From positions 1 to 42,771 of the IMG/VR virus record IMGVR_UViG_3300033141_003386: 42,771 bases of DNA. The stretch is one strand, 5' to 3'. The translations under genes and the position numbers were made by a program. Of this stretch, positions 1-8,600 are shown piece by piece. The first letter of the stretch is position 1; each line of letters starts with the position of its first letter. A model generated the notes under the pieces. The model did not search any database and was not told where the DNA came from. It was given only the letters and a program-made list of their open reading frames with translations. This DNA is from a virus.

Positions 1-112
1 CAAGGGCTTGGGCGTCGGTATGGCGTACAGAACCAAATCGAGAAGATTCTCAAGAAGGACTGGCGTGACCCACAGAAGGTTTTGGCAGAGATAGGTTGGA
101 CACCAAACGGAG
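1..112. repeat. Terminal redundancy, left copy
   Basis: These 112 bases are identical to the last 112 bases of the window (42660-42771). An open reading frame enters here in frame from the right end, so the repeat is best read as the overlap left when a circular molecule, or a circularly permuted phage genome, was assembled as a linear contig. True short terminal repeats of a linear virion genome are possible but less likely, because the repeat lies inside a coding sequence. Confidence 0.95.
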
Positions 113-177
113 CAAAGAAAGAACCTGATCGAAGGGTTGCGTACGGCGATTGCGTGTGCACTCGTGGGGACAGATAA
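1..177 (+). CDS. dndC: DndC-like protein, 3' part (continues from the right end)
   Basis: Codons 447-504 of the gene that begins at 41322, with stop TAA at 175-177. The frame is continuous across the joint. Bases 118-138 of this tail repeat, with one mismatch, a sequence found just before the dndC start (41274-41294). The last 20 or so residues (after GAKKEPDRR) may therefore be vector sequence added at insertion rather than native DndC. No catalytic motif lies in this part. Confidence 0.88.
   Translation, partial: QGLGRRYGVQNQIEKILKKDWRDPQKVLAEIGWTPNGAKKEPDRRVAYGDCVCTRGDR
118..138 (+). repeat. 21-bp direct repeat flanking dndC, copy at its 3' end
   Basis: Shares GAACCTRATCGAAGGGTT and flanking A residues with 41274-41294, 20 of 21 bases identical. 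On the circle the two copies bracket dndC, as expected if the gene came in by recombination at a short homology or was duplicated at its borders. Confidence 0.7.
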
Positions 178-196
178 ACACCAAAAGTTGCAACTT

Positions 197-230
197 CGAT
201 CAAAAGCTGAGTTATGGGAAGATTTGATCG
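197..230 (+). promoter_or_regulatory. Inverted repeat after dndC
   Basis: CGATCAAA (197-204) and TTTGATCG (223-230) form a perfect 8-bp inverted repeat with an 18-base loop, between the dndC stop and the next start at 268. There is no T-run, so it is more likely an operator or processing hairpin than an intrinsic terminator. Function unknown. Confidence 0.35.
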
Positions 231-267
231 AGTTCTTGACTTGATAACGCAGCGTTGGGGGTGTAAG

Positions 268-894
268 ATGATCATAAAGATACTGGAAAAGATAAAGCGT
301 AGAGCACGCAGCAGGAACCAGACACCCACAACCAGCGACTTCAACGAAGAAACAGCCCTACATGGATTCAAGGTACTGTGGGAACGCTACTCATGCTTAA
401 CGGATGGACACCCGTGTGTGGAGTACAGTTCTAAGTATTGGACTGTTCCCCAAAGGAAATGTGGTCCGTTAACCGTGTTCGACGATTTCTTTGCAGCGTA
501 TAGATTTACACACGATCATCACAACATAAGACCATACAGAAAGCCGTATGGAAACTTTGCCATTGTACCCTGCTCTTATATCCCATCGACCGAAACTTCC
601 GTATGGAGACCTGGCGATATTGATTCCGAACCCTCTACGAGACAAAGACAACTCGAAACTATGCCCAAAGGCACCGTCCTCGCTGATGCCGTGACCTTAG
701 ACCCATACCGGCCACCGGGGATCTATCTCGGACCGTGGGAGAGTCCATACGTCTTTATAGACCCCATTGACTGTTCCACCAGCTGGTTCGAAGATAAAAA
801 CCCATATCTAAAGTTCTGTAGGAAAAACCCATCCCGAGGGGAATGTGTACCCCGCAAACGACGATCGAAGACTTTGGATGTGTTGGGGGTATAA
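268..894 (+). CDS. Hypothetical protein, paralogue of the protein at 29662
   Basis: No known family recognised. The start at 268 (208 residues, MIIKILEKIKRR) is preferred over 214 because GGGGTGTAAG precedes it, matching the context of the gene at 1643. The central part matches the protein at 29662-30108: KCGPLTVFDDFF here against NCGPLTVFDTLI there, and MPKGTVLADAVT against LPQGTVLASAVY, in the same order and at similar spacing. The two are diverged copies of one family at opposite ends of the plus-strand genes. The N-terminus is basic; no membrane segment is seen. It is the first gene after dndC, in a run with the genes to 3103. Confidence 0.7.
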   Translation: MIIKILEKIKRRARSRNQTPTTSDFNEETALHGFKVLWERYSCLTDGHPCVEYSSKYWTVPQRKCGPLTVFDDFFAAYRFTHDHHNIRPYRKPYGNFAIVPCSYIPSTETSVWRPGDIDSEPSTRQRQLETMPKGTVLADAVTLDPYRPPGIYLGPWESPYVFIDPIDCSTSWFEDKNPYLKFCRKNPSRGECVPRKRRSKTLDVLGV

Positions 895-897
895 ACA

Positions 898-1557
898 ATG
901 ACACACGATTGGTATTACAAAGCTGTACAACTAGACCGCACATCACATTATGACGGCGCGACAAAATGGCGCAAAGGATCTGTTGTGCGGGCAAACAACC
1001 CATCGCCTCCAGAAACCGGTCCGTGCGGTCGTGGTATTCACTGTTCACCGACATTACTGGATGCAGTTGGTTGGCAACGTGGACCGTCCCGATACTATCG
1101 AGTACGACCGCACAAGATTATCGCAGCAGGTGACACAAAAGTTCGGTGTAACGCTGTAACAGTAGGTAGTGAACTGTCCCGTGCTGAACAGGACGAAATT
1201 GCTGGATTTAAGTTATGGGAAGCCAACCATCCGTTCAACCCGTTCACCCGAAATCCACGCCGAATGTCGGAACGAAAACAGATAGAATTGGTAAACGATT
1301 GGGCGTCGGTATGGGAATTTGTCAAGGATTCGGTCTGGAATTCGATTTGCGGTTCGTTCAGGAGTTCGGTCGGGGTTTCGGTCTGGACTTCAGTCAGGGT
1401 TTCGGTCTGGGATTCGGTCATGGATTTGGTTGGAAATTCGGGCTGGAATTCTGTCAAGGCTTCTGTTGGAGCTTATACTGGCGGCCTATTTCCCGCTATT
1501 ACAAACTGGAGATATATAGAACGGCCCGACCCGTGGCGGCCCCTATTAACTCTATAG
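898..1557 (+). CDS. DUF7666-like N-terminal domain with C-terminal xxSV tetrapeptide repeats
   Basis: 219 residues, starting three bases after the previous stop with GGGGG upstream. Residues 1-100 (YYKAVQLDRTSHYDGATKWRKG, then CGRGIHCSPTLLDAVGW and KVRCNAVTV) resemble small phage and metagenomic proteins of the DUF7666 type, function unknown. From about residue 135 to 192 the chain is a near-perfect tetrapeptide array of the form xxSV (WASV, KDSV, WNSI, WTSV, RVSV, WDSV and so on, about 15 units). This alternates small polar and hydrophobic residues every four positions, which suggests a repeated helical or solenoid structure. The matching DNA is a 12-bp-like repeat rich in TCGGTCTGG and may vary in length by slippage. 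Confidence 0.7.
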   Translation: MTHDWYYKAVQLDRTSHYDGATKWRKGSVVRANNPSPPETGPCGRGIHCSPTLLDAVGWQRGPSRYYRVRPHKIIAAGDTKVRCNAVTVGSELSRAEQDEIAGFKLWEANHPFNPFTRNPRRMSERKQIELVNDWASVWEFVKDSVWNSICGSFRSSVGVSVWTSVRVSVWDSVMDLVGNSGWNSVKASVGAYTGGLFPAITNWRYIERPDPWRPLLTL

Positions 1558-1642
1558 TACGCGGGATACGTACCGAGTTTTGACGGGACGGTATGGCGGT
1601 TACACGCCGGGCCAAACGCGTCCGTGGTGCTGGAGGTGTAAG

Positions 1643-1846
1643 ATGAGCGACGATACATCAGATAAAAGCTGCTGGTACTGTCGACACGCGGTAATCTGTA
1701 AGGTGTATTATGAGTTGGACCGGCTAATACATACAGCGGAGCTGACATCTGTAATAGATGTATGGAGTAACCGGCGTCGCATTGCCGCTGCGTTTGCAAG
1801 AGGTTGCGATCATTTTGAGTCAACGTTTGTGGATGACGAAAAGTAA
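1643..1846 (+). CDS. Small Cys-rich protein
   Basis: 67 residues, MSDDTSDKSCWYCRHAVICK onward. The ATG at 1643 has GGAGGT five bases upstream and is preferred to an upstream in-frame ATG at 1580 without a site. CWYC, AVIC and a later ARGC could bind a metal. The rest is helical and charged. Function unknown; it lies in the same plus-strand run as its neighbours. Confidence 0.65.
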   Translation: MSDDTSDKSCWYCRHAVICKVYYELDRLIHTAELTSVIDVWSNRRRIAAAFARGCDHFESTFVDDEK

Positions 1847-1889
1847 AATGGGTATTGGTACAGACAAGCAAAAGAATTGGGGTTGAAAC

Positions 1890-2549
1890 GTGGCGGTCTA
1901 TTTCGACAGATACGGCCATCTGATCGCTGATACCAAGGATGAGCTTCATCGGTTTGCTGAGCGCTTGGGGCTAAAGCGGGCGTGGTTTCAGGATCGCGGC
2001 CGACTACCTCATTATGATTTGACGACTGATCGCGCGAAACGGCGGGCGCTCGGTGTTGGTGCTGAGCTGGTGACCGACAGAAAACGGTTCATGCGGCTCT
2101 GGTACGCGATGGCTGGCTGCGAGCCCCAAGGGCGAATGCGACAGATTTTGTGTATCGCAGTGGCGCTGTTGGCAACGACGTTTGTGCATGCCGACATTCA
2201 GTTTGTGGTGGTTCCGAAACCGGGGGAATCTCCATTAACGTCGGTAACCGTAACGATCGAACCGAACGAACCCGTACACGTGCTGCTGGTCGATATGGCG
2301 GTTGGCGTATACGAGGTCTATGTGAACGGTGTACAACATAAAACCGTGGCGGCTAAAGATGGATGTGTAGAGTTTGAATTGGAACACGGTGGCGAAATAG
2401 CCGTAGTACAAGGTGGTATACAGAGACCGCCAGATGTGAAAGTGAAGGTGGGGGTTAGTTGCGGTAAGCCAGTCTCGGATCAGAAAAGATTGAAAATTCT
2501 GCTTGCAAGAAAGCAGGTACTAAATCCGGCAAACCGGGGAAAGCAATGA
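1890..2549 (+). CDS. DUF4031 protein fused in frame to a secreted domain
   Basis: 219 residues from a GTG start after GGGGTTGAAAC. Residues 1-82 (AVYFDRYGHLIADTKDELHRFAERLGLKRAWFQ, then HYDLTTDRAKRRALGVGA) are a complete DUF4031 domain, a small family of unknown function common in phages. At residue 83 an internal ATG (2136) opens a classical signal peptide (MRQILCIAVALLATTFVHA, then DIQ) followed by about 120 residues of beta-rich sequence. Either the two are one protein, which would bury a signal peptide in the middle, or translation restarts at 2136 (AAGGG just upstream) to give a separate 137-residue secreted protein. The second reading is more sensible biologically. Confidence 0.7.
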   Translation: MAVYFDRYGHLIADTKDELHRFAERLGLKRAWFQDRGRLPHYDLTTDRAKRRALGVGAELVTDRKRFMRLWYAMAGCEPQGRMRQILCIAVALLATTFVHADIQFVVVPKPGESPLTSVTVTIEPNEPVHVLLVDMAVGVYEVYVNGVQHKTVAAKDGCVEFELEHGGEIAVVQGGIQRPPDVKVKVGVSCGKPVSDQKRLKILLARKQVLNPANRGKQ

Positions 2550-3103
2550 AATATAAAACTATATTGTGCGACCCGCCCTGGAGTTACAGAAACAAGCGCA
2601 CCGGCGGGTCAATGAAGTCGGGCAGCTCTGTCAAATATCCCACACTGTCTACCACTGAATTGTGTGATTTACCGATTCAAAATATCGCAGACAAAGACTG
2701 TGTGCTGTTTCTCTGGGTTACTGTCCCATTGCTTCCAGACGGTCTTGATGTTTTAGGGGCTTGGGGGTTTGAATACAAGACGACGATATTCTGGCAAAAG
2801 GTTTCATCGTTGGGGATGGGATTCTGGTTCAGAGGTCAGGTAGAGCTGTGTCTTTTGGGAGTTCGTGGTAAGGTTAAAGCGTTCAGAAGCCAAAACTGCA
2901 ATGTTATCAAGTCCAAAGCACGGGCCCATTCCCGTAAACCGGACGAGTTTTATGATCTAATCGAGCCTGTTACACCAAAACCCCGGGTCGAGTTGTTTGC
3001 TACTCAATCCAGAGTTGGTTGGGTTTCTACTGGTTTAGATATCGATGGAACAGACATTAGACAGTTCTTACATCAGCACGTGGAGGTGCAGGTGGGGAGT
3101 TAG
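2546..3103 (+). CDS. MT-A70 family adenine-N6 DNA methyltransferase
   Basis: 185 residues; the start ATG overlaps the previous stop. CDPPWSYRNK at residues 8-17 holds the DPPW catalytic motif of the MT-A70 class, followed by LFLWVTVPLLPDGLDVLGAWGF and the conserved KSKARAHSRKPDEFYDLIE and PRVELFATQ segments, so the domain is full length. These enzymes transfer a methyl group from S-adenosylmethionine to adenine N6. In phages they mostly protect DNA from host restriction or act as orphan epigenetic marks. No restriction nuclease pairs with it. It is the last gene of the plus-strand operon, just before the terminator. Confidence 0.92.
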   Translation: MKYKTILCDPPWSYRNKRTGGSMKSGSSVKYPTLSTTELCDLPIQNIADKDCVLFLWVTVPLLPDGLDVLGAWGFEYKTTIFWQKVSSLGMGFWFRGQVELCLLGVRGKVKAFRSQNCNVIKSKARAHSRKPDEFYDLIEPVTPKPRVELFATQSRVGWVSTGLDIDGTDIRQFLHQHVEVQVGS

Positions 3104-3107
3104 TTGT

Positions 3108-3173
3108 GGCCGCGCAGGGACAGGTTACAGACTCCTCTTTGCCGGGTCCCCGGCTTATCTACCCTGCACGGCC
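3108..3173. terminator. Bidirectional hairpin between convergent operons
   Basis: Outer stem GGCCGCGCAGGG (3108-3119) pairs with CCCTGCACGGCC (3162-3173), eleven of twelve pairs. Inside it, GCCGG (3141-3145) pairs with CCGGC (3150-3154), flanked by CTCTTT on the left. It sits exactly where the plus-strand operon (ends 3103) meets the minus-strand operon (last stop 3155), so it probably stops both transcripts. The outer right arm lies inside the end of the glycosyltransferase gene. Confidence 0.65.
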
Positions 3174-4093
3174 ATGTATATCTTTTCCAGTCGCTCGATC
3201 TGCCGTCCCGCGTCGAACATTGCGATAGCGACATCGCGGAGTCGTTGCCCACAGTGTCGGTCGTACTTCGTTAGCTCCGCGGCCAGCGATGTAGCCGTAA
3301 ACTCCCGCCCGTAGCGACGGCCGCTGAAATTGGACATGGCAAACTCTTTAACCACACCCGGCGTAACCATACCGTCCCCGCCAAGATAGTCGTACACAAC
3401 CGGTATCCGCCCGCACATCATGGTCTCGATAACACCGCGCCCGAGACTGAACACGATACTGTGGCGGGAGATCATATCAGGCAGTGCATCTTGTGACATG
3501 AGGGTATCGCCGCCAACCACAGAGAGCGGAATCCCAGCCATTTCACACGCACCACTTATCACGGCCCGCACTTCCGGGGTGGCCCTATTGGACAACAACA
3601 ACGCGCTGTTGGGTTGTTCGGGCAACAGTTCCGTCGGCCGGAACAGATCGCTGTCAACGGGGTTCCGGAACAGACCTATCGGTGCCGCCGTTGTACCGCG
3701 CAACTTTAACCGCAGATTCTCTACGACCTCCTCGCTGACCCCAAGATAATATGCGACTTTCGTTTCCGGCCGAGGCGGCCGTTCGAGCTCCGGGATTACT
3801 CCGTGCGACATGTATACCATCGGGGTCTCGGGACAGAGCACCCGTGCAGCTTCAGCCATCGGGTAATGGTGGGCGTGAATGATATCGAACGGCCCGTCCA
3901 GACTGTTTCGACCGAGCACACGCACCGCCACACCAGCCTGTTCAAACCTCGGTAGAATAGTCTCTGTATCGAGACTGGCGGTCAAAACGGTAACTTCATG
4001 ACCGCGGCCAACAAGATGTTTCGCAATCGTATACGTACATACATCGCTACCGCTCCACGGCAGCAGCTGTTGGTTCGTCATCAGTACACGCAA
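3155..4093 (-). CDS. GT4-like glycosyltransferase (GT-B fold)
   Basis: 312 residues from the TTG at 4093, which has AAGGAGA six bases upstream and gives the family's usual opening MRVLMTNQQLLPWSGSD. An ATG at 4111 lacks such a site. Features of GT-B retaining enzymes are visible: the N-terminal nucleotide-like fold with HLVGRGHEVTVLTA, FDIIHAHHYPMAEAA, VSEEVVENL, FRNPVDSDLF at the domain link, and in the C-terminal half SLGRGVIETMMCGRIPVVYDY, where the usual E-x7-E nucleotide-sugar motif would lie. It overlaps the upstream radical SAM gene by 47 bp, so the two are translationally linked. Probable role: sugar transfer to a virion or host-surface acceptor; donor and acceptor cannot be seen. Last gene of the late operon. 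Confidence 0.87.
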   Translation of the reverse strand: MRVLMTNQQLLPWSGSDVCTYTIAKHLVGRGHEVTVLTASLDTETILPRFEQAGVAVRVLGRNSLDGPFDIIHAHHYPMAEAARVLCPETPMVYMSHGVIPELERPPRPETKVAYYLGVSEEVVENLRLKLRGTTAAPIGLFRNPVDSDLFRPTELLPEQPNSALLLSNRATPEVRAVISGACEMAGIPLSVVGGDTLMSQDALPDMISRHSIVFSLGRGVIETMMCGRIPVVYDYLGGDGMVTPGVVKEFAMSNFSGRRYGREFTATSLAAELTKYDRHCGQRLRDVAIAMFDAGRQIERLEKIYMAVQGR

Positions 4094-4928
4094 AACCCAT
4101 CTCCTTGGCACAGGCTGTACATATCGGGTACCGGCTATAATCGCCGGAACAAAACTCTGCCTGTACCCGACGCATAGCCGGACCGTTATAGATGTCGAGA
4201 ATAGGTGAGTCTAAGACGTTGCCGAACTCGGCTCGTGTGGTCTGCCGCCAATCATTACAACAGACTATAACAGTACCGTCCACCAGAATGCAAAAGTTTT
4301 GTGTAGGCTGTTCACAGAACGGCCCTGTGTTGAACCGCGTGTAATGCTGATTCGCGTACACGTCAGATACCGAGCCAGCCCTGCTACATGCGGCATGCAG
4401 TTCCAGCGGACAGTTCGGGAAAATCGTTTCAAACTCCGACCAATCTGTGTCTGGGATAGCCGGACAGTTTACACGAACATCCAACCGGCCGCCTGATTCA
4501 GCTACCAAGGCCCGTACATTCGACACTACCCTCTCGAAACTGAGTGTGGTCATTTGTTCGTATTGGCCTGAGTCTGAGGACGGTATGTGTATATGCACCA
4601 CCGACGGTCGAGCAGCGATCAACGCTGCACGTCGTTTCTCGTCAAGCAGACTGCCGTTTGTTGAGACGACTGTATAAGCACGCGTTTCTCTGTGTACCTG
4701 TTTCAGCCGGTCGGCAAGCGGCTCGTGCAGTAGCGGTTCTCCCTGCAAGTACAGGCCAACCTGACCGGTGAACTCCATCTCGACCATATCGTGCAGGATT
4801 TTCGACCAGACCTCATCCGACATATCCCTACGCGGCTCGTTGCGGTACGTCAACCTGTGTGGACAGTGTATACACCGAGCGTTACATGCCGTCGTCAACT
4901 GTACGAATATGGCTGCAGGATGGTTCAT
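4047..4928 (-). CDS. Radical SAM protein with SPASM-type C-terminus
   Basis: 293 residues. Cys15, Cys19 and Cys22 (ACNARCIHC) form the CxxxCxxC site for the SAM-binding 4Fe-4S cluster. LYLQGEPLLHEPL at about 59-71 is the GGE-like strand, and VVSTNGSLL follows. Cysteines at about 205, 213, 223-224, 260, 270 and 273 match a SPASM/twitch auxiliary-cluster domain (FCILVDGTVIVCCNDW). SPASM enzymes usually modify peptides or proteins. This one is coupled to the downstream glycosyltransferase and overlaps the endolysin gene by 4 bp, so it is expressed with late genes. That is unusual for a phage and suggests modification of a virion protein, a host-surface component or a made peptide. No small precursor-peptide gene is evident beside it. 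Confidence 0.88.
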   Translation of the reverse strand: MNHPAAIFVQLTTACNARCIHCPHRLTYRNEPRRDMSDEVWSKILHDMVEMEFTGQVGLYLQGEPLLHEPLADRLKQVHRETRAYTVVSTNGSLLDEKRRAALIAARPSVVHIHIPSSDSGQYEQMTTLSFERVVSNVRALVAESGGRLDVRVNCPAIPDTDWSEFETIFPNCPLELHAACSRAGSVSDVYANQHYTRFNTGPFCEQPTQNFCILVDGTVIVCCNDWRQTTRAEFGNVLDSPILDIYNGPAMRRVQAEFCSGDYSRYPICTACAKEMGFACTDDEPTAAAVER

Positions 4929-5404
4929 CTGGTTTCGTATACCCCACGGTACCGTTCTGTCGGCAGCGAAATGTGGAAGAAGTTGCGAGACCGGTACAAT
5001 ATCAGGTGACCGAACCCGTACCGGCAGTTCTCAACGTACCACTGGCAGACATCGGCCAAGTCTATCCCGGGCACAGTCAGATCGCTTGCCCGACCGTACA
5101 GATGGTCGCTGTCACGGTACCCGCCGATCCGGTTGTTGAGCTCGTCACTCCGGTACCCGGAAAGGATGATAAACGGTTGACCGAAATGTACGCGTGCGGG
5201 TTCAAGCAGCGTCCACGTCAGCCAAAACAGTGCCGCTGCATGTGCCTGCATAACGATATACGGCAGGTCCTTGACAAGGTCCGGATGCTGTTCGGACACA
5301 AAAAACTCCCCCCACCGAAAATGTGGACTGACATGGGCGGCCACATCGATAACCGGTTTGCCCAGCCTTACCCCTTGACCTCGCTCTTTATGCCCGAAGC
5401 GCAC
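4925..5404 (-). CDS. Endolysin, peptidase M15 family
   Basis: 159 residues from a GTG at 5404. Residues 28-35 (HFRWGEFF), 82-86 (SGYRS) and the zinc ligands His101 and Asp108 (DSDHLYGRASDL) and His144 (FFHISLP) give the M15 zinc D-Ala-D-Ala/L-Ala-D-Glu peptidase pattern, full length for the catalytic domain. It should cut peptide cross-bridges of peptidoglycan to free progeny. There is no signal peptide, so release needs the adjacent holin-like protein at 5422. The start is not certain; the Shine-Dalgarno signal is weak. It starts a short lysis group at the end of the virion genes. Confidence 0.9.
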   Translation of the reverse strand: MRFGHKERGQGVRLGKPVIDVAAHVSPHFRWGEFFVSEQHPDLVKDLPYIVMQAHAAALFWLTWTLLEPARVHFGQPFIILSGYRSDELNNRIGGYRDSDHLYGRASDLTVPGIDLADVCQWYVENCRYGFGHLILYRSRNFFHISLPTERYRGVYETR

Positions 5405-5421
5405 CAGCTATACGCCTTTTT

Positions 5422-5658
5422 TCAGCGAATAAGGGCAAATATGGCGCTACCGGTCACCCCGAGAAGGGCTACAAGCAGCGTCCATAAGAGCCGCTCGATT
5501 CGTACCAGTTTGTCGTCAACGGTCTTTTTCATGTTTGTTACGTCTGTTTTTACTTCTCGCACAGCCTCGTCGGTTCGCCTTTCAACGGCACCGACCCATT
5601 CTTCTAAGTTCCTGATCTTGACCTTGTTCTCCCGGCCCAAGGGACAATCGTCGTTCAT
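5422..5658 (-). CDS. Holin-like protein (XhlA-type: coiled coil plus one C-terminal membrane segment)
   Basis: 78 residues from an ATG (5658) that overlaps the previous gene's TGA in an ATGA. A much longer upstream in-frame start would run inside that gene and is rejected. Residues 1-55 are highly charged with a heptad-like pattern (VREVKTDVTNMKKTVDDKLVRIERL), and residues 56-75 (LWTLLVALLGVTGSAIFALI) form one membrane span, ending in a short tail. This is the layout of XhlA-like hemolysin/holin proteins. The endolysin gene follows 17 bp downstream, which supports a lysis role. A membrane-anchored spanin-like helper is the alternative. Confidence 0.75.
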   Translation of the reverse strand: MNDDCPLGRENKVKIRNLEEWVGAVERRTDEAVREVKTDVTNMKKTVDDKLVRIERLLWTLLVALLGVTGSAIFALIR

Positions 5659-8600
5659 CTGTACGTAGCCTCTAACTGTTTCTGATACTTTCTCATCATG
5701 GCCGTGTTCCCTTCTCGGTACGCGTTCCGTATCCGGGTTTTCAGCCGACCGCGCAACTCCCGGTCTTTCCACTGTTGGTACTTCATCTGTCGGGCACGGT
5801 CGACCTCTTGGGTTACAGGTCCCCACAACGCCCATTCACCAGCCAATTTCGGCAGAGTCACATGTCCTTTCTGCGGGACGCCGGCTACTGCACGTCGCGC
5901 TTGTTCAACCTGCCGACCGAGAAAGTTGATTTGCGGTAACATCTTCAAAAACGCTATGGTTTGCCGACGCATCGGCATACCCAAAAACATGTCATAGTCC
6001 CCGCCAAACTCTGTCATAGCAGGGTCTTCGATCATCTCACGACGCCAGGGGTCATACCCGGCCAAAGCCATAACCCCTCGCGCCGCAGGATGACTCTCGA
6101 CCACCAGGTCGATTCCCGCTTTCCGCATAACAGACTCGTCGTGCCACGGTGCGGCCGCTATCGCGGACCAGGGCAACCCGCGCCGCTCATCGATTTTAAT
6201 GTTCAGACTACGAGCCAGTTGCATCACATCGGCTACACCGAGCCAGTTACCCAACAGAAAATACTCTTTATTCCCGTCCGGATGTTCCCACACCTGTATA
6301 CCGACATTTTCCCGTACCCAATCCGGTGTAAGTTCGGCTCCGGGCTCCTGCTGACGTTCACCTGCACGGATAGCCTTTACCAGCGCGTTATAAGTACGGC
6401 TTTTCTCGTGCATCATACGGAGCTGTAACCCGAGATTCTTCTGCCGCCACGTAAAAAACGGGATCAGGTACCGTTTTATCTGCCGTTGCGCAGGAGTCAG
6501 CATATCGTAATCGAAATGGATTTCTCCGACGATTTCGCGTGCAAGTTTCGCGGTTTTGCCTTTCAACCGTTCATGAATGTACAGAGCTGTACGAGCATTG
6601 TTTTCAACAAGCGCACCAAAAGAGCGGTTCCACTCGGCTATACTCGACAGTACCCCCGGTTTCTGGCCGGGCCGCGACAACATCTGCGCTTCAACGCCGG
6701 CGAACCCATGAAAACCTACAACACCTTTTGCAGAAGTACGCAGCTCCTCGACAATCTTACTGATCGTGATACGTTCGCCGGTTTTGCTTACGCCCAGCAG
6801 CTTGGATTCCGGTAACCGAGGCCGTTTCAGAACACTATCAAGAAGCGAACCCAAGGGTTTAGCGCGGGTAACGCCGCCCTTTTGCATGAGCTTAAACGCC
6901 GACGGGTCTACCCGCCGCTGGACGTCAAACGCATAATCGTATATCCGTACGTCACGGAGACCGGCCAGCACCGTGTTCTTAAACACGTTTTCAACAGCGT
7001 TACGGATGTGAAACCCCGGTCGAGCCAGCACAGCCGCCATCCAGCCGCGCCGGAACTTGAGCCATGTACGCGCCAACTGTTGAGGGATATCGTCTCCAGC
7101 AAGACTTTGTGCATGATGGTTGATATACTTAACCAGGTCGGGCGGGAACATCCACCCTTCCAGCTCTTTATAGTTCGTCGTAGCCCAATGCGCGAGGTCC
7201 GTAAACCCGAGTTCCTGCACGTAGAAGTCCCGCAAGTCTACCGGCACGCCAAACTGTTTCTGTGCATCGAGGAACCATTTTGACACCCCAACCCGGTTCA
7301 CATCTTCCATATACGCTGCATGTGACAGAATCGGGTCTGTCAGGAACAGACCGGGTTCCCCTTTCTTTTTCACGCGTTTCATCAGCCATTCAGCGAAATG
7401 TTCGTGCCGGATCATGCCGTCTGAACCCAACATATCGACGAACCGGTTGACACCATCCGAGCCGTCCAGAATCATCGCGTTTATCTCAGCGACGCTTATA
7501 TCACCGCTGAACTTCCGATGTATATGTTCAGAAAGAAACGTCGACCAGTCGGCTGCCGGACCGCCGCCCGCTTGCCGCATCTTCAACCGCTCTTTCTGCA
7601 ACCATTTGTTAAACTTCGTGTTTTTGCGCAGAGCCACCTGCGCTTCCGGTGTGAGCAACCTGCGTACATACTGGACGTGGTCCTCCAGAAAATCCTGTAA
7701 CTGCTTGATACGTGGGTTCGTCAACGGGTCTGTACGCACGTTGACCCGCGCTATCTGTTTGGCGATACTGGCTTTTCGCCTTTCGATAGCCGACGCCTTA
7801 CCTGCCAGCACTTGCCGGAACCCCGGTTGAATCAACCCTTCAGCCCAAAACGGGTCCCGTTGCGCAGCTGCCAGAAACCCGCGCCGTTCATTCAACTGCT
7901 TTCCGATTTGTGTCAGCCGGCGACTGTGGTATGCCCGGGCTTTCGCCAGGTCTTTCCGTACAACCTTGATCTGTTCCCCTTTACTAACCTTGTCGGCGAG
8001 ACAAGCCAGCCGGTCGCGTACAGACTTGACCGTCTGATACCCTTCCATACCTTCAATCACATACTCTTCCGGAGCGGTCATAAGTTCGTCGACGGCTTCG
8101 TCCATGTATCGAGACATAGGGTGAAATCTGGCCGGATTCTTAACAAACGCGCCCCGATCATGCAGACTACGCAGATCGGTTAACATGGCTTCTACAGAAC
8201 TGGCTGTACCCCGCTGAACTCTATCGAGATTCTCGTATCCGAACTCAGCGGCAGCCACATCGAGCGGTTTATACCAATTCTTGCCGGTCGGTTTCTTGTG
8301 TACATAGTGTTTCACCAGGTTAACAAGATGTTCTCCGCCCAGATCAACCTGCATATGCGTGGTGGTACCAGGCACTTTCTGTTGGGACGTGAACCGGCCG
8401 CCTTTCTGAATAAACTTGCGTAACGCCTCTTGTTCAGGCGGCAGGCTGTCGAGTGCGTCTATAGCCTGCCGCCGAAGCTCCACAGCCCGTTTCCGCAACT
8501 CTTTCTTCGACACAGCTTGCGGTAGCCGGTCGATAAACGCTTGTACTTGGTTCTTGGACACACCTGCATGACGAACGGATACCAACCCTTTACCGAGCAT

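Noticed and set aside
1215-1583. GFG-rich frame within the xxSV gene
   Set aside because: The alternative frame of the same 12-bp-like DNA repeat; no ribosome site and overlaps a better supported gene.
4859-5668. Plus-strand frame opposite the endolysin and holin genes
   Set aside because: The minus-strand genes have catalytic residues and overlapping starts; the plus frame has none.
5659-5835. Upstream extension of the holin-like gene
   Set aside because: It would lie wholly inside the 1,438-residue gene; the ATGA overlap at 5655-5658 gives a better start.
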